DNA of 64,000 bases, taken from the NCBI GenBank assembly GCA_035772735.1, contig JASDFA010000018.1, positions 62,960,001-63,024,000 on the forward strand, read 5' to 3'. The position numbers and the translations under genes were made by a program. The notes beneath the pieces were generated by a model. The model saw only the letters and a program-made list of their open reading frames with translations, was not told the DNA's origin and did not search any database. Numbering within the stretch: position 1 is the stretch's first letter; each line of letters opens with the position of its first letter. Below are positions 32,644-44,862 of this stretch, piece after piece. The stretch is from Datura wrightii. Taxonomy: Eukaryota; Streptophyta; Magnoliopsida; Solanales; Solanaceae.

Positions 32644-35289
32644 TGTTACACCCCAAACCCCGAGAGGCATGACCAGCACCTAATGTCGTACTTGACCGAG
32701 CGAACCCTACAAAAATCTAACTACAACAATCCAAAGCCGATGAGGTTTGGCATTACAACACAAGCTAAATCATAGTAAATGATACACTAAAACAGAAGCT
32801 GGTTCACAGACCAGCCAAAAACATACACAATAGGCTGCCAAGGCCACATAATGGAAACAAACTATACAATATGGATAACCTAGCCTACAACAACACTACG
32901 ACCACAGCAGACATCTACGAGCCTCAATGAATATAATAACAGACAACTGTCTGGGACAAGGCCTTGAACTATTACAAACATTTGGCAACTCCAAAAGACC
33001 TAGAGCTTTACCGACTCAGTTGAAACTCCACTCAGTGACCAAGGACTCAATCTACCGACCAGCCATCACCTGTCGGCATGAATGTAACGCACCGACTAGG
33101 GCGTCAGTACAATAATTTACCAAGTATCAAAGATAGAAACAATTTCAAGACAAAGATTAGAGATTAATAGATATAATGAATATCATAGGAGGAAAAGCTC
33201 AACTTAAGTAAACACATAGAATCTACCTAGCCCCCATAAGCCCAGCAAGTACGAGCAAATACACAAATAGAACCTACCTAGCCCCATAAGCCCAGGAAGT
33301 CCAATAAGTAAACCACAACACACAACACCTAGCCAATATAACTCACCTATGATCACCTCTAGACCTCTCAACAGCCTCAACTAACACCAGCCAACATCTA
33401 GCTTCCACTATTATTAGATAACAGATAACACAAGAAATAATCACAATATAATGCCAAGTAGACCAAAAGTAAACACTAGTCAATCAACATCATCAAACAA
33501 GCACTGTCGGACCCTCTCTTGGCTGTGCACAGTTAGCAAAGCTCCATCCATTCAAGAGAGCCAATCGCTATCCCAAGAAGGCTTAGAACAGACATATACA
33601 GCACTATGGAGGCATGTACCTCCCCATAGGTCTTGCATGTCTCAGAACAGCCCTATGGGAGGAAAACTCAACTCCATCATAGGTCAATTATTCTACCCTT
33701 TGGACTCAACCCCGCGGCCGAACCTACTCGCAACGTTGGGTATCCATGAATCCCAAGGACCTCAATGCACACAATCATACAATCATAACATTCACAATTA
33801 ACAACAATAACAATACATGTTAAAACAGCCCACAACTGGTTCTCAAACCTCCACCAACTGACTATCATAACATAGTACTATTCTCACACGTCTAGCTGTC
33901 CACCGACGAGCCAAACCGAGCTAAGGATCACCATCTTAACGAGTCTATCCCCAAGCTTTAAAAATAACCCAAAAACAACTTTACTCACCATTAACATCAA
34001 GAAATGGATAAGCCAGCCCAAGCATCATCCCAACTGTCAACGTGCCATCGACACGACCGACACAGCTGCCAGCACAAATATAAAAAATATCTTCGCAAAA
34101 AATGACCTTAACCACTCTAAACCCTCATTCACTTGGAAATATCATCACCTAATATTATTCACATAAATAGATGATAACTTTCTACAAGAACCACACGCCT
34201 TTAACATGGCCTCTCGACACGAGCCTAATAATTTTTCATGACTATGATTCCCGCACTCCAACCCGAGCCCCGAACCAAACCATCACCTCATATGAAAACT
34301 TAATACCACATAACCAGTGGCATAAAGATTCAACAAAAACACAACACAAGGCTTCACAAAATAGCCAACACATGCAAAAACACCGATGACAATAATTATG
34401 GAAATCATGCCAACAAAAGGAGTGAAAAGCCTAACATGCCTTAGTTTCAAGCATAGCCGAGCTTGAGCCTTCAGCACCCCGAACCTACTTCCTAAAGGCA
34501 GTCCAAGTTTATGCCAAACCAGAAGCTAACATAGCTTCAACAAAAAGCAACGCAAACAAAACTTAATCGACAAAATTCTTACGAATTCGATGGTAGAAAC
34601 TCTGAGACAACAACATACCAGCGTCAACACACCTATAACCAACCTCAATAACTAAGAAAAACTAAAGGAAGAAGGCTTACTAAGAATCCATAATGAGACA
34701 GCCACCAAACAACCCGGAAACAATGCCAAACCATGGACTACACCAAGCTCCCTAGTTCCTGACCTACGATTCCACCTTGGATTATCTTTTAAGACCAAAC
34801 CATCAAGAACATAGCACCTCTAGGGAGAGTTCTAATCGAGGAAATTTCCATAAATGAGAATTGGATGTGAACCCACGGAACAAAGGAATTATATAGACCT
34901 CCACCACCTTAGCTGTTTTTGGCGTGCCTGCTTGTACAGTCTCGTGAAAACATGAATATCTCCCTATTCCTAAGTCGGATTGATACAAACTTAATGCATT
35001 GAAAACTATACTGATAGATATTTAATTTGAGAGGTCTTACACCCCATAAATCCTTATATATTTGGAAAAATGCTTCAAGACATTTTACCCAAATTTCAGA
35101 GAATATCATGAAGGAAATTTTGTGATAACTTTTTCCGAATTTCATTCTACAACTTGATCAACGTCCAATATAAAGTATGATCATAGAGAGACTCAAGTAC
35201 CTCATAACACTTCCTTCTTATCCTATTAAGTACACTTATTCCTAACTCAAAAGTGTGGATTTATCACTTAAATTATCTAGGGTGCTACA
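32644..35289 (-). mobile_element. Element D 5' LTR (gypsy)
   Basis: The plus-strand edges are TGTTACACCCC and GGGTGCTACA, so the transcript-sense LTR starts TGTAGCACCC and ends GGGGTGTAACA. It is about 2.65 kb, with no credible gene inside and scattered short frames only. The end sequence differs from the A/F/G/H LTR family. The edges are judged from terminal TG/CA and the primer site only, as no second copy is in the window. Confidence 0.7.
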
Positions 35290-36750
35290 AGTAGTATGGA
35301 GTTCAACAATAAAACCACACCCAAATAATGTGAAAGAAAAAAGGGAAGGGAGATCAGGGCTAATTTTGGGCGTATTTATGTATTTAATTACCATATTTTG
35401 TCCATAGTTATCTAAACTTTGAGAACAAATGTCATGTGTTGCCTTGGTTTTATGTGATATTTGTGAAAAAAGAGCTAACACACATGATTAGATGTTTTTC
35501 AGTTGAAAAGTGCTAAAATTTGGCTCATTTGACCATGAGAAGCAAGTTTTGATGAACCAGAACCTATAAGGAGCAAGTTTTTGAGCAAAATAGGTGTTGG
35601 TGTCGCAGAACCACACCTCAGCAATGAGCTCCATGTCACACTTGTCACCAAACTTTAGAGGAGGACAAAACTGCCTTAGCTCTACAGTGAAAGCCGCATT
35701 GCATAGCCATAGCATCATATAGAGGGCCATATCATCTAGGGGTTCCCCCGTGTCTAGATGCGCATCCCGCAGTTGGGATAGTCAAGGCAAGCTTTTGCAA
35801 AGTCAAGTCCTAATCAAAGCGGGAGAGATGCAAATTAATACTACTACTATAAATACCCCCTTAGGTTATTTTACAAAGAGAATCGGATATTAACGCATAG
35901 TTTACATTATTCCAAGGGTAGAACGCATTACTTCATATCATTGTTGAGAAAAAACATCAAGTTCTTGTGATTCTATTTAGCTTTTCAAGATTTTTCAAAT
36001 AATTTCATCTTATTGTAAGTAATTATTATGACTTCTTATTCATATTTTTTTATTATTTCTTCAAGCATGAGTTGCTAAACTATATAGCTAGGGTTGTGAG
36101 AATCATGATAGATTAACGAATGTAGGTAAAATAAAATAGTGATTCTTGAATGGTGAACATGATTATATTGTTATTCTCTTCATTTTAATTTGCATTTAGC
36201 GGAATTTAAATGTTAAAACCTGCGTGTGTCATCAACTTGCTTGATCAAAGAGGTTGAATTTAGGAAAAAAGAATAACAATGGAAATTTGAGGCTATCAAC
36301 CCTCATCTAATTAACTTGAGCTCTAACCGAGGATTGTTAGTCCAAAACTAATAATAAGGAAAAAAAATGAACACCTAAAGTTCGAAGGGATTAGAGTGGC
36401 ATTCATCTATGTAGGCCAAGAGACGTTAGATGAACTTAATCGTCAGTATTACGTGAAATTCAATGGGATAGATCACTAATAAAATGAACCTACTATGTTA
36501 TGAAATCATGGGGAACGTAGTCCTAGTTTATTCTCATATATTGATCACAATCAATAAGTTCACAAACATCTCATTTAAATTACTTATTTTTATTGCAAAC
36601 CCCCCTTTGAAATACCAACTATTGGTTGAATACTCACATTTGACTAATTTCTCACCATATTCTCTATGGAATTTGACCCCAACATTGGGTTACCATATTT
36701 GACAGTGTCTGCTTTATACTTCATTGTAAGGTGTAATTTGGAAGTGACCA
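35290..36750 (+). mobile_element. Element E 5' LTR (5' edge uncertain)
   Basis: TATAAATACCCCC (35848-35860) is a good TATA box. The end region has CTATGGAATTTGACCCC, the counterpart of the TCCCTGTGGGTTCGACCCC block near the 3' end of Athila-type LTRs, and finishes GAAGTGACCA before the primer site. The left edge may be trimmed by D. Confidence 0.65.
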
Positions 36751-36756
36751 AATTTT

Positions 36757-36774
36757 TGTATTGTTGCCAGAAAA
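36757..36774 (+). other. Element E primer binding site, decayed
   Basis: TGTATTGTTGCCAGAAAA keeps GTTGCC of the tRNA-Asp site but has lost most other positions and one base. Confidence 0.5.
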
Positions 36775-36870
36775 TACGGTTTAGAGTTAGTTGAATTAGT
36801 GTTTAAATTCTTCTTGTAGTTTTTATTTTATAATTTATTTTTTGTTTGTTGTTTTTGGTTTATTTCAGGA

Positions 36871-38927
36871 GTTATGGAAAATCTTGGACAGCCTAACCTC
36901 CCACTAGGGAAAGAGTTGACCAAAGCACAACGAGTTGTGGATGTGCGACAAGCAGAGGAAGCTCGACTAGCTAAGGCAGCCAGAATGGTTGAAGCCGTAT
37001 TTGCTGTGGCTCTTCTAAAGAGAAATAAACAACACCCTCCATGTCACTGTGAGTGACAAGACATGCAGAATGTGATCTATGAGGACGATTTTGATCTTGA
37101 AGAAGTTGGATTCATAGGTGTCATCGTACCTCCCCCTCTACCAATGAATACTAAGTTCAATATACCAGTACCATGATGTAGTTTTTTAATATGAAAGGGT
37201 TATATAATGGGTCAGCTAGCAAGGATCCAAATCAGCAATTGACAAATTTTACAGGGATCTGCAAAGCCTACAAACTACCAGGGGTATCTCAGGAGGCCAT
37301 AAGTTGAGGTTATTCCCCTTCTCCCTCACAAGAGAAGCTACACTATGCTAAATGAGTTGTCTAATGAGTCGAATACCGCCTGGGAAGAGTTAACCATAGC
37401 TTTCTTAGAGAGAGTTTTTTCCACCATCCCAGATGATTCAACTTAGGGATGAGATTAACAACTTCAGATGATTGGCGGGTGAAGCCTTGCATGAAGCTTG
37501 GCTCAGGTTCAATAAGAATTCGAAGCAATGTCCTAATCACAACCTACCAAAAGAGGTTCTTCTGGAAATATTTTACAGGTCATTAAATGCAAGAAACAAG
37601 GCTGTTGCAGATAGTATTGTTGAAGGCTCTATGATGGCACATACTTTTGAAGAGGCCAGTGAGATACTAGATAAGATGACCAAAACTAACATAGCCTGGC
37701 ACACGAAGGAGTCAGAAGTTGCAGCCATAAATTATTCTAAGGGATTAACTGCAGAGGAGAGAAGAAGAGATAAGGAGCGTGATTAGGACATTGCCTACAA
37801 GACTCAACTAGACCTAATCACCAAACATTTAATGGGTTTATCCTCTCAGAAAGTGCAAGCAGTTGTTTCGTAGCATAAACTGTCCAGGTATGATGACTAT
37901 TACCCAAAATTAGAGGAAAAGGCCAACTTCATCAATAATTAGGTAGGGGATTCTAGGCCAACATTCAAGAGTCTAATCAAGACTCTTGGTGTTAGGGTCA
38001 AGGAAATCAAGGTTGGAACTATTATAGAAACAATAATTATGACCGTTCAGGGTATATAAAAATAGACCAGGGTGTGTGGAGAAATAGAGATGGGCAGAAA
38101 AATGATAAAAATGGTGTTTATGTTCCAAAAAAGGCTAGAGAATAAGACAGTAATTATGCTTCTAGTTTTAAGGTGGAGGACATGCTTGCTGGGGTGCTAA
38201 AAAAGGTGGAATTCACAGATGCAGGTGTCAAGGAAATTCGTGTAGAGTAATCATGTCTAACTCAGCTGATAGACTCAAACTCCACTTCCATTAAGCAGTT
38301 TGAGCAATAGATGGGACAGGTTTCTGTAGCTCTAAATCAGCAGCAAAAGGATACTTTGCGTAGTGATACCACATCAAATCCGAAAAATGATGCCTATTGT
38401 ATGGCTATCACTGCTAGAAGTGGGAATATGATTGCTTAAGAGCCCAAGATAGTTGTCAATGATGAAAGAGAGAGAGTTGTTCTAGACTCATGGGTCACAG
38501 AGAAAGAGAAGGAGAAAGATACCCCAAAAGAATATACGCCTATGCTAGACCACTTCCTCCTTTTCCCCAGCACTTGAAGAAGAAAGAGAGGGAATTGCAG
38601 GAAAGAAAGCTACCCAGATTCAGGAGTTTTGATGGATGAGATTAAGAAAGAAGAGAAATTAGTTGTGAATCTGGAGCCAACCACCATCATTAATATGAGA
38701 AAAGAGAAGGAAGACAAAAAGCTATGTACTCCTATTCCGAGTCCACCTCCTTCTTTTCCTCAACGACTTTAGAAGAAGGCTGAAAATGGTAAGTTTCAAA
38801 AATTCATGGTCATTCTAAAGTAGCTATCAATGAATATTCCACAAGATGAAGTGCTCGAGCAGATGTCCTGGTATGCTAAGCTTATGAAAGACCTAGTTAT
38901 GAAGAAGATGGCTGTGAGTTTTGAGGT
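36871..38927 (+). pseudogene. Element E gag and post-gag region
   Basis: Starts MENLGQPNLPLGKE. The capsid domain is recognisable at 37190-37790 (EALHEAWLRFNKNSKQCPNH, EVLLEIFYRSLNARNKAVADS, AHTFEEASEILDKMTKTN). The later part has a Gln-rich coil and ends MSWYAKLMKDLVMKKMAVSFE, the block preceding Athila protease. It is then cut by G after GAGGT. Many stops and frameshifts. The upstream reading frame after the start is broken within 60 codons. Confidence 0.75.
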
Positions 38928-39029
38928 TGTACGACCTGCACATAAGCCCGGATCGAGACACGGGATAAGAAACCTTGAGAGGCTCCAAGTCAACCCATGG
39001 AATGAACATACATCTAACTCAATAGATAA
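38928..39029 (-). mobile_element. Element G 3' LTR fragment (102 bases)
   Basis: It aligns with 49634-49740 of the G 5' LTR (CGAGACACGGGAT; CCATGGAATGAACATACATC). It stops after AATAGATAA where the F LTR begins. Confidence 0.82.
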
Positions 39030-40659
39030 TGTTATACCTCGGAAGCCCAAAGATAAAAATCAGGAGTTGAAATAGAGAAAAGTTTAAAAACTGGCACCAA
39101 GCACAGAACGAGTCATGAGATGACTCGTTACTACATCCCACGAGTCGTGATGTGACTCGTGGGGAGACTAGTGAGGAGTTTGGAAAATTTGGGGAAAAGG
39201 ATTCCCATGGACATGACCACGACTCGTGGTCAGACCCAACGAGTCATTAGGTCAGTCGTGGGGTGAGTGAGAAGTAGAAGATAAGAGTGGAGGCAGTGTA
39301 CATAACGAGTGGATACCACGAGTCGTGGTCACCAGTAACGAGTCGTGAAGTTGCCCGTTAAGAGCTCAGGAGATATTGAGCAGTGAATCTCATGAGATAT
39401 GTCACGAGTTGTGACCTGTGACCACAAGTTGTTAGGTCCCTCGTTGGGACCACCTGACAGTTATTTTCTATGAATTTAGTAAGGGATTTTTTGAAATTCC
39501 TAAGTTCCTAATGCCTAAACTACGCCATTTTGAGTTATGAATAGTGACCTTTAAAGGGGTTAAGATCATTTTAGGACTCATTCGTTTATGCATGCAAGGT
39601 AGAAGACTTGAGAGGGTGATCAAGCTTAGCATTCATCAATATCTTTTCAATTTCCTATTGGGCATCTAAAGAAGTGTTAGAATCATCTACCAACAGGTAT
39701 GTATGGTTATGAATGGGTGATTTATTTCACACCCATGCCCAATCCCTCTCTAAAGTAAGAGATTCTATATCTAATATATGGGGTTTTAACCCAAATGCAT
39801 GAATCCTCTATTTCTATACATGGGTATGATTTGATTATGATTCTACTATTGAATTATGAAGCATGGGCAAATTTTATAATGTTTTCAATTTAAAATCATG
39901 ATTCTAGTTTTATGAATTAAAAGCCCATATATGAAATGTTCATGAAAGATGAGATATTATGATGTAAAGAATGTTTTGAAGCTACCCATGTTTACAATTA
40001 TGTTTTCGATAAGAATTGTGTATTTATATAATAAAGATTTGGCAATGCCCACATGTTAAGTATGAATGATGATTCTCCCGAATTAAGCTTACCGCATGGT
40101 TTTGGAGTGAAGACTCTCAATTATATTTTCAGCTTGTGGTATGTTTTTGAGTTAAAGTTTTCCTATGTATAGCTTACCACATGGTTTTGGAGCGAAGACT
40201 CCCAATTATGTTTTCAGCTTGTGGTATGTCTTGAGCTAAAGTTTCTCATATGCATGATTTCATATTTGAGATATATTTGATCATTAAGCTTCGTCAATAG
40301 ATGATGTTGAGCTTCATTATAAAATGATGTAGAGCACCCGCATATTTTGGGAGTAATGTCTAGCACCGAGTAGGCTAAGGGTCGATCACCCTATGCCTCA
40401 GAACTATGCGCCAACGTAGGTTTACACTATTATATATATTACCTTGGGGCCTCCCTCGTGAGCTTCCCCTTCCCAAATGGGCCTTCAGTTTGATATCGAT
40501 ATCATGGTATCGTCCCTAGTCCTGGAAAGGCTTTGGACGGCTCTACCTACTTGAGTGTGATAGTTGGGACCACGTAAGATCTATTGTGGTATGTCGGTTA
40601 AAATATGAGTCTCCCATTTTTCCTCATGATTTCAGATATGCACATTTCATACTCATGAG

Positions 40660-40726
<67 letters not shown>

Positions 40727-41397
40727 TGTTCTAAAGAAGGTTAGATTAAATGTTCAGCTTTACTTATAAATGTCATAATTCAGCTTTGAGTCAATCGATT
40801 CACTATGATGTTATGAAGTTATGTCATGTTATGTTGTGAAAAGATCATGATTTCATAAAGAATACATGCAAGCCCTACTCTCAGACTCTTAATATTTATG
40901 TTATATTATGCGTTGTTTTTAAATGATTTTATTTACTTAAGCGGTTTTACTTACCCTGCATACTCAATACATTCCATGTACTGACTGCATACTTTATGCT
41001 GTATCATTTCATAATACAGGACCCGGCTCTCAGGTTCAACCCTGCCCATAGTCAGCTTGTTAGAGATTGCATTTTTCATTGTGGGCGAGTCCTCATTTCC
41101 CGAGGACTAGAATATTTAGATTTTCTTTATGTATTTCAGTTTCAGTTTTGTTGAGTTAGTTGGGGTCTTGTCCCATCAACTCGTCATGTTTAGAGGCTTT
41201 TCATACATATGTATGTATTCAGCTTCGGATTTCGTATTCTGATGTTGTGTTCAAGTTAGACTTCCGCTATGAGTATCTTATTGATTATTTAGTTTCTTGA
41301 TTGAGATTAGATGTATGCTTATGCCATGGGTCGACTTGGGGTCTCTCGAGACTCCTTGTCCCATGTTACGATCCAGGCCCCCATTCGGGTCGTGACA
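39030..41397 (+). mobile_element. Element F 5' LTR
   Basis: It starts TGTTATACCTCGG and ends GGGTCGTGACA. It is related to the G and H LTRs in opposite orientation (CAGGAGTTGAAATAGAG; GTCGACTTGGGGTCTC). The first part (39100-39470) is packed with ACGAGTCGTGG-type palindromes, the best being GACCACGACTCGTGGTC (39215-39231), ACCACGAGTCGTGGT (39315-39329) and CACGAGTCGTGA (39139-39150). Confidence 0.85.
40662..40723. repeat. (TA)n microsatellite in the F LTR
   Basis: About 62 bases of uninterrupted TA repeats between GAGATT and GCATG. Confidence 0.97.
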
Positions 41398-41413
41398 AAC
41401 CGTGTATCAAAGC
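41398..41413 (+). other. Element F primer binding site
   Basis: AACCGTGTATCAAAGC directly after the LTR, close to the initiator-Met-type site AACTTGGTATCAAAGC. Confidence 0.7.
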
Positions 41414-41603
41414 TATGGTTTGAAGTGTCCTAGGGTGTCTGAAAGCCGCGTAAAGTAGAGTATTTTTCATAGGTGTGAAGCATGTCACACTTATGACGAA
41501 GAGGCTATGAGACGTTTAGGAAATATTCCCTTCTTTCATGATCTATGGCGTGCGATGAAAAGTCTTTATATCCTTCTATCGTGCTATGCTCGATTGTAGA
41601 ATC

Positions 41604-44595
41604 ATGTCTCCTTGAAGAGTGAATGGTAGGAGAAATGGGAATGGTGAAGGCAACAAGGATGGCAATGGTAATGGGCACGAGCAGGCCCCACCAATTCAGG
41701 AAAACCAGGCACCGAAGCCAGTCACTCACGCTGAGTTTCAGGCTGCTATTCAGATGCTTGCGTAGGCCTTGACCACTCAAATCAACCAACAGGCCACTGT
41801 GCATGTTCCGCAAAATATCAATGCAGTGGCAGCTCGAGTCAGAGATTTCTTGAGGATGAACCCGCCGGAGTTCCTTGGGTCCAAGGTAGACGAGGACCCG
41901 CATGAGTTCATAGTGAGATTGTCATGATCACCCAAGTCATGGGGGTGAATGGAGTTGAGTGCACAGAGTTGGTCTCTTACCAGTTAAAAGGGGTTGTGTA
42001 TACCTGGTTTCACCAATAGAAGGATAGCAGGGTCACTGGAGCGGGCCTTGTCACTTGGGATGAGTTCCATGTTGCATTCTTGGATCGGTTCTTCCCTTGT
42101 GAGATGAGGGATCTAAAGGTAGATGAGTTCATAAATGTAAAGAAAGGGAGAATGATGGTGTAGGAGTAGGCTCTCGAGTTTGCTTGCCTATCAAAGTATG
42201 CCCCAGAGTTAGTTGCTGATCAGAGGGCGCGAGTGAGTAGATTCGTTCATGGAGCAGCAGACTATTTGGACAAGGATTGCAACACCGCTATGCTCCATCA
42301 ACATATGAATTTCCCTCGGATATTCATGTATGCCTAGCAGATGGAGGAGGCACATCTGAGAGAGAGGGAGGCCAAGAGGGTCAGGACCGATGACCATAGA
42401 TTCTCACCATCGAGGTCAGAAGGTGGGCACCGATAGCAGACCCACCAGAGATCATCTGCTCCAGCATCTTCAGCATTGAGTGTGCCATCCAAGCCTATAC
42501 ATGATCAGAGAGGGAGAGCATCAGGCTCGAGGGGTCAGAGCAATAGACCCGCAGATTCTAGCATCCTAGCGTGTTGCAGATGTGGTCGGGGGAACACAAG
42601 CCAGTGCTTGGCAGGTTCATGTGCTTGTTTCAGGTGTGGGGAGCCCAGAAACATGCTTAGAGATTGCCCAGCAGCGAGGAAGGATCAGGTTGGGGGCCAA
42701 GGCCTAGCTCCTAGTTCAGTAGCCCTTCCCGCATGCTTAGCCCATCAGGGGGCATTTACTAGCACAGCTGGCGGTCAGTGCCAGAACAGATTCTATTCCT
42801 TAGAATTCCGTTAGGAGCAGTAGGTCTCCCCGAACGTGGTCACTGGTATGTTACAAGTGTTCCATATTTATGCTTATGCCTTGTTAGATTCGGGGGATAC
42901 CTTATCTAATGTGACACCTTATGTGGCCAGTAGCTTTGGAGTTAGTCCTGAAGTCTTGTCAGAACGCTTCTCAATTTCTACTCCAGTAGGTGACTCAGTT
43001 ATAGCTAGACGGGTGTAAAGAGGTTGCCCAATCTCATTCCTTCAAAAGGCCACCTCAGTAGATTTGATAGAGTTAGCCATGACCGATTTTGATGTGATTC
43101 TCGGCATGGATTGGCTATTTGCATGCTATGCTTCAGTTAATTATAGAACCCGAGCAGTATTTAGATATTCGGGTGAGCCAGTCTTAGAAGGAAAGGTAGT
43201 TCAGTTGTGCCTGTAGGTCGTTTCATTCCTACCTTAAGGCCAGAAAGATGATTTCTAAGGGGTGTGTGTACCATCTAGTTAGGGTTAAGGATGTTGAGTC
43301 TGAGACCCTGACTATCCCCAGTCAGTTCTAGTAGTACATGAGTATCCAGAAGTATTTCCAGATGATTTACCAGGTGTTCCTCGCGAGAGGAAAATCGACT
43401 TTGGTATTGACCTTCTTCCCAACACGCAGCCTATATATATTCCTCCCTATAGGATGGCTCCAGTCGAGAAAAAATATTTGAAAGAGAAGTTGAAGGAATT
43501 GTTAGATAAGTGTTTCATTAGATCGAGCAAGTCCCCATGGGGTGCACCAGTTCTCTTTGTCCGAAAGAAAGATGGTTCTCTTCACATGTGCATTGATTAT
43601 CGGCAAATGAATAAAGTCACCATCAAGAACAGATATCCTCTACCCAAGATTGATGATTTATTTGACCAGCTTCAGGGTGCCAAGTGTTTCTAGAAGATAG
43701 ATTTCAGATCCGGGTATCATCAGCTTAGAGTTCGGGAGAGTGACATCCCGAAGACAGCCTTCCGGATGCAGTATGGTCATTATGAGTTTGTAGTTATGTC
43801 GTTTGGATTAATGAATGCTCCTGCAGCTTTTATGGATTTGATGAACAGGGTGTTCAATCCATACTTGGACATGTTTGTGATCGTGTTAATTGATGACATC
43901 TTGATATACTCTCGGAGCGAGGAGGAGCATGCCGCTCATTTGAGAGTAGTGCTTCAAACCCTCAAGGATCGTCAATGATATGCCAAATTCAGCAAGTGCG
44001 AGTTCTAGTTAAACTTCATAGCCTTTTTGGGACATGTGGTGTCAAGTGAGGGCATAAGGGTAGATTCTCAGAAAATCGAGGCAGTGAAGAACTGGCCTAG
44101 ACCGGTGAATCCTTCAGATATTTAGAGTTTCTTGGGTTTAGCCGACTACAATGGAAGATTTGTTGAGGGTTTTTCATCTATTGTAGCACCATTGACAAAA
44201 TTGACCTAGAAGAAGGTGAATTTCCAATGGTTGGAGGCTTGTGAGAAGAGCTTCGAAGAGTTGAAGACCCAACTTACCTCAGCACCAGTGTTGACCCTAC
44301 CCGAGGATACCGATGGATTCGTGGTATACTGAAATGCTTCAAGGATCGAACTTGGGTGTTTGTTGATCCAGCATGGGAAAGTAATAGAATACGCCTCTAT
44401 ACAGTTGAAAGTCCACGAGAAGAATTACCCAACCCATGATCTTGAATTGGCCACGATGGTGTTCGCATTGAAGATATGGCGACATTACTTGTATGGGGTC
44501 AACGTGGATGTGTTTATGGACCATAAGAGCTTACAGTATGTGTTCACACAAAAAGATCTCAATATTCAACAAAGGAGGTGCTATTAGAGCTGACT
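41604..44595 (+). pseudogene. Element F gag-pol, truncated in RNase H
   Basis: The start ATG at 41604 is followed at once by a stop, then RVNGRRNGNGEG. Gag has FLRMNPPEFLGSKVDEDPHEF with later frameshifts. The zinc knuckle CFRCGEPRNMLRDC carries Asn where His is expected. Protease: LDSGDTLSNVTPY (about 42885). Reverse transcriptase runs 43454-44330: [38 protein letters not shown], catalytic [20 protein letters not shown] with both Asp present. RNase [21 protein letters not shown], then [20 protein letters not shown], and the gene stops at the TRIM-like piece. At least seven in-frame stops. Integrase, chromodomain and 3' LTR are missing. Confidence 0.88.
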
Positions 44596-44862
44596 CTCGT
44601 CAAGTACGGTGGTGGGGCAAACCTCAGCAAGGATGCTGAGTCCCTACTGGGGGTGAGTGTAGGGACGGCGATACGTAACGCCTGGCTCACTTAGGTAAAT
44701 CCCACATTGAAAAAGAGAGGGAGAGTCCAGGGCTATTTAGTAAAGGACTGGACTAAATACTGTGAGGCGCCTTTTGGGTTGAAAACCAAAGGGGACAAAA
44801 CCGTGTTGGGCCGAGGCCCAAAAGCGAATAGTACTTCACAGTGTTGTGCCAGGGTCATTACA
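44596..44862. mobile_element. TRIM-like short LTR sequence at the F/G junction
   Basis: About 270 bases unlike either neighbour, containing AATCCCACATTGAAAAAGAG, GGTTGAAAACCAAAGGGG, ACAAAACCGTG and GGGCCGAGGCCCAAAAGCG, and ending CCAGGGTCATTACA. This word order (short promoter-like block, GGGCCxAGGCCCA palindrome, CA end) is what I recall of small plant TRIM/solo-LTR elements. The left edge is unclear. It lies exactly between broken RNase H of F and broken chromodomain of G. Confidence 0.5.

Noticed and set aside
32927..34477. Short frames in the D LTR
   Set aside because: Under 120 codons, no conserved motifs, inside an LTR bounded by TG/CA and a primer site.
44596..44862. Cassandra-type TRIM with a 5S rRNA promoter
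   Set aside because: I looked for the 5S internal control sequence and did not find it; only a general TRIM-like pattern remains.
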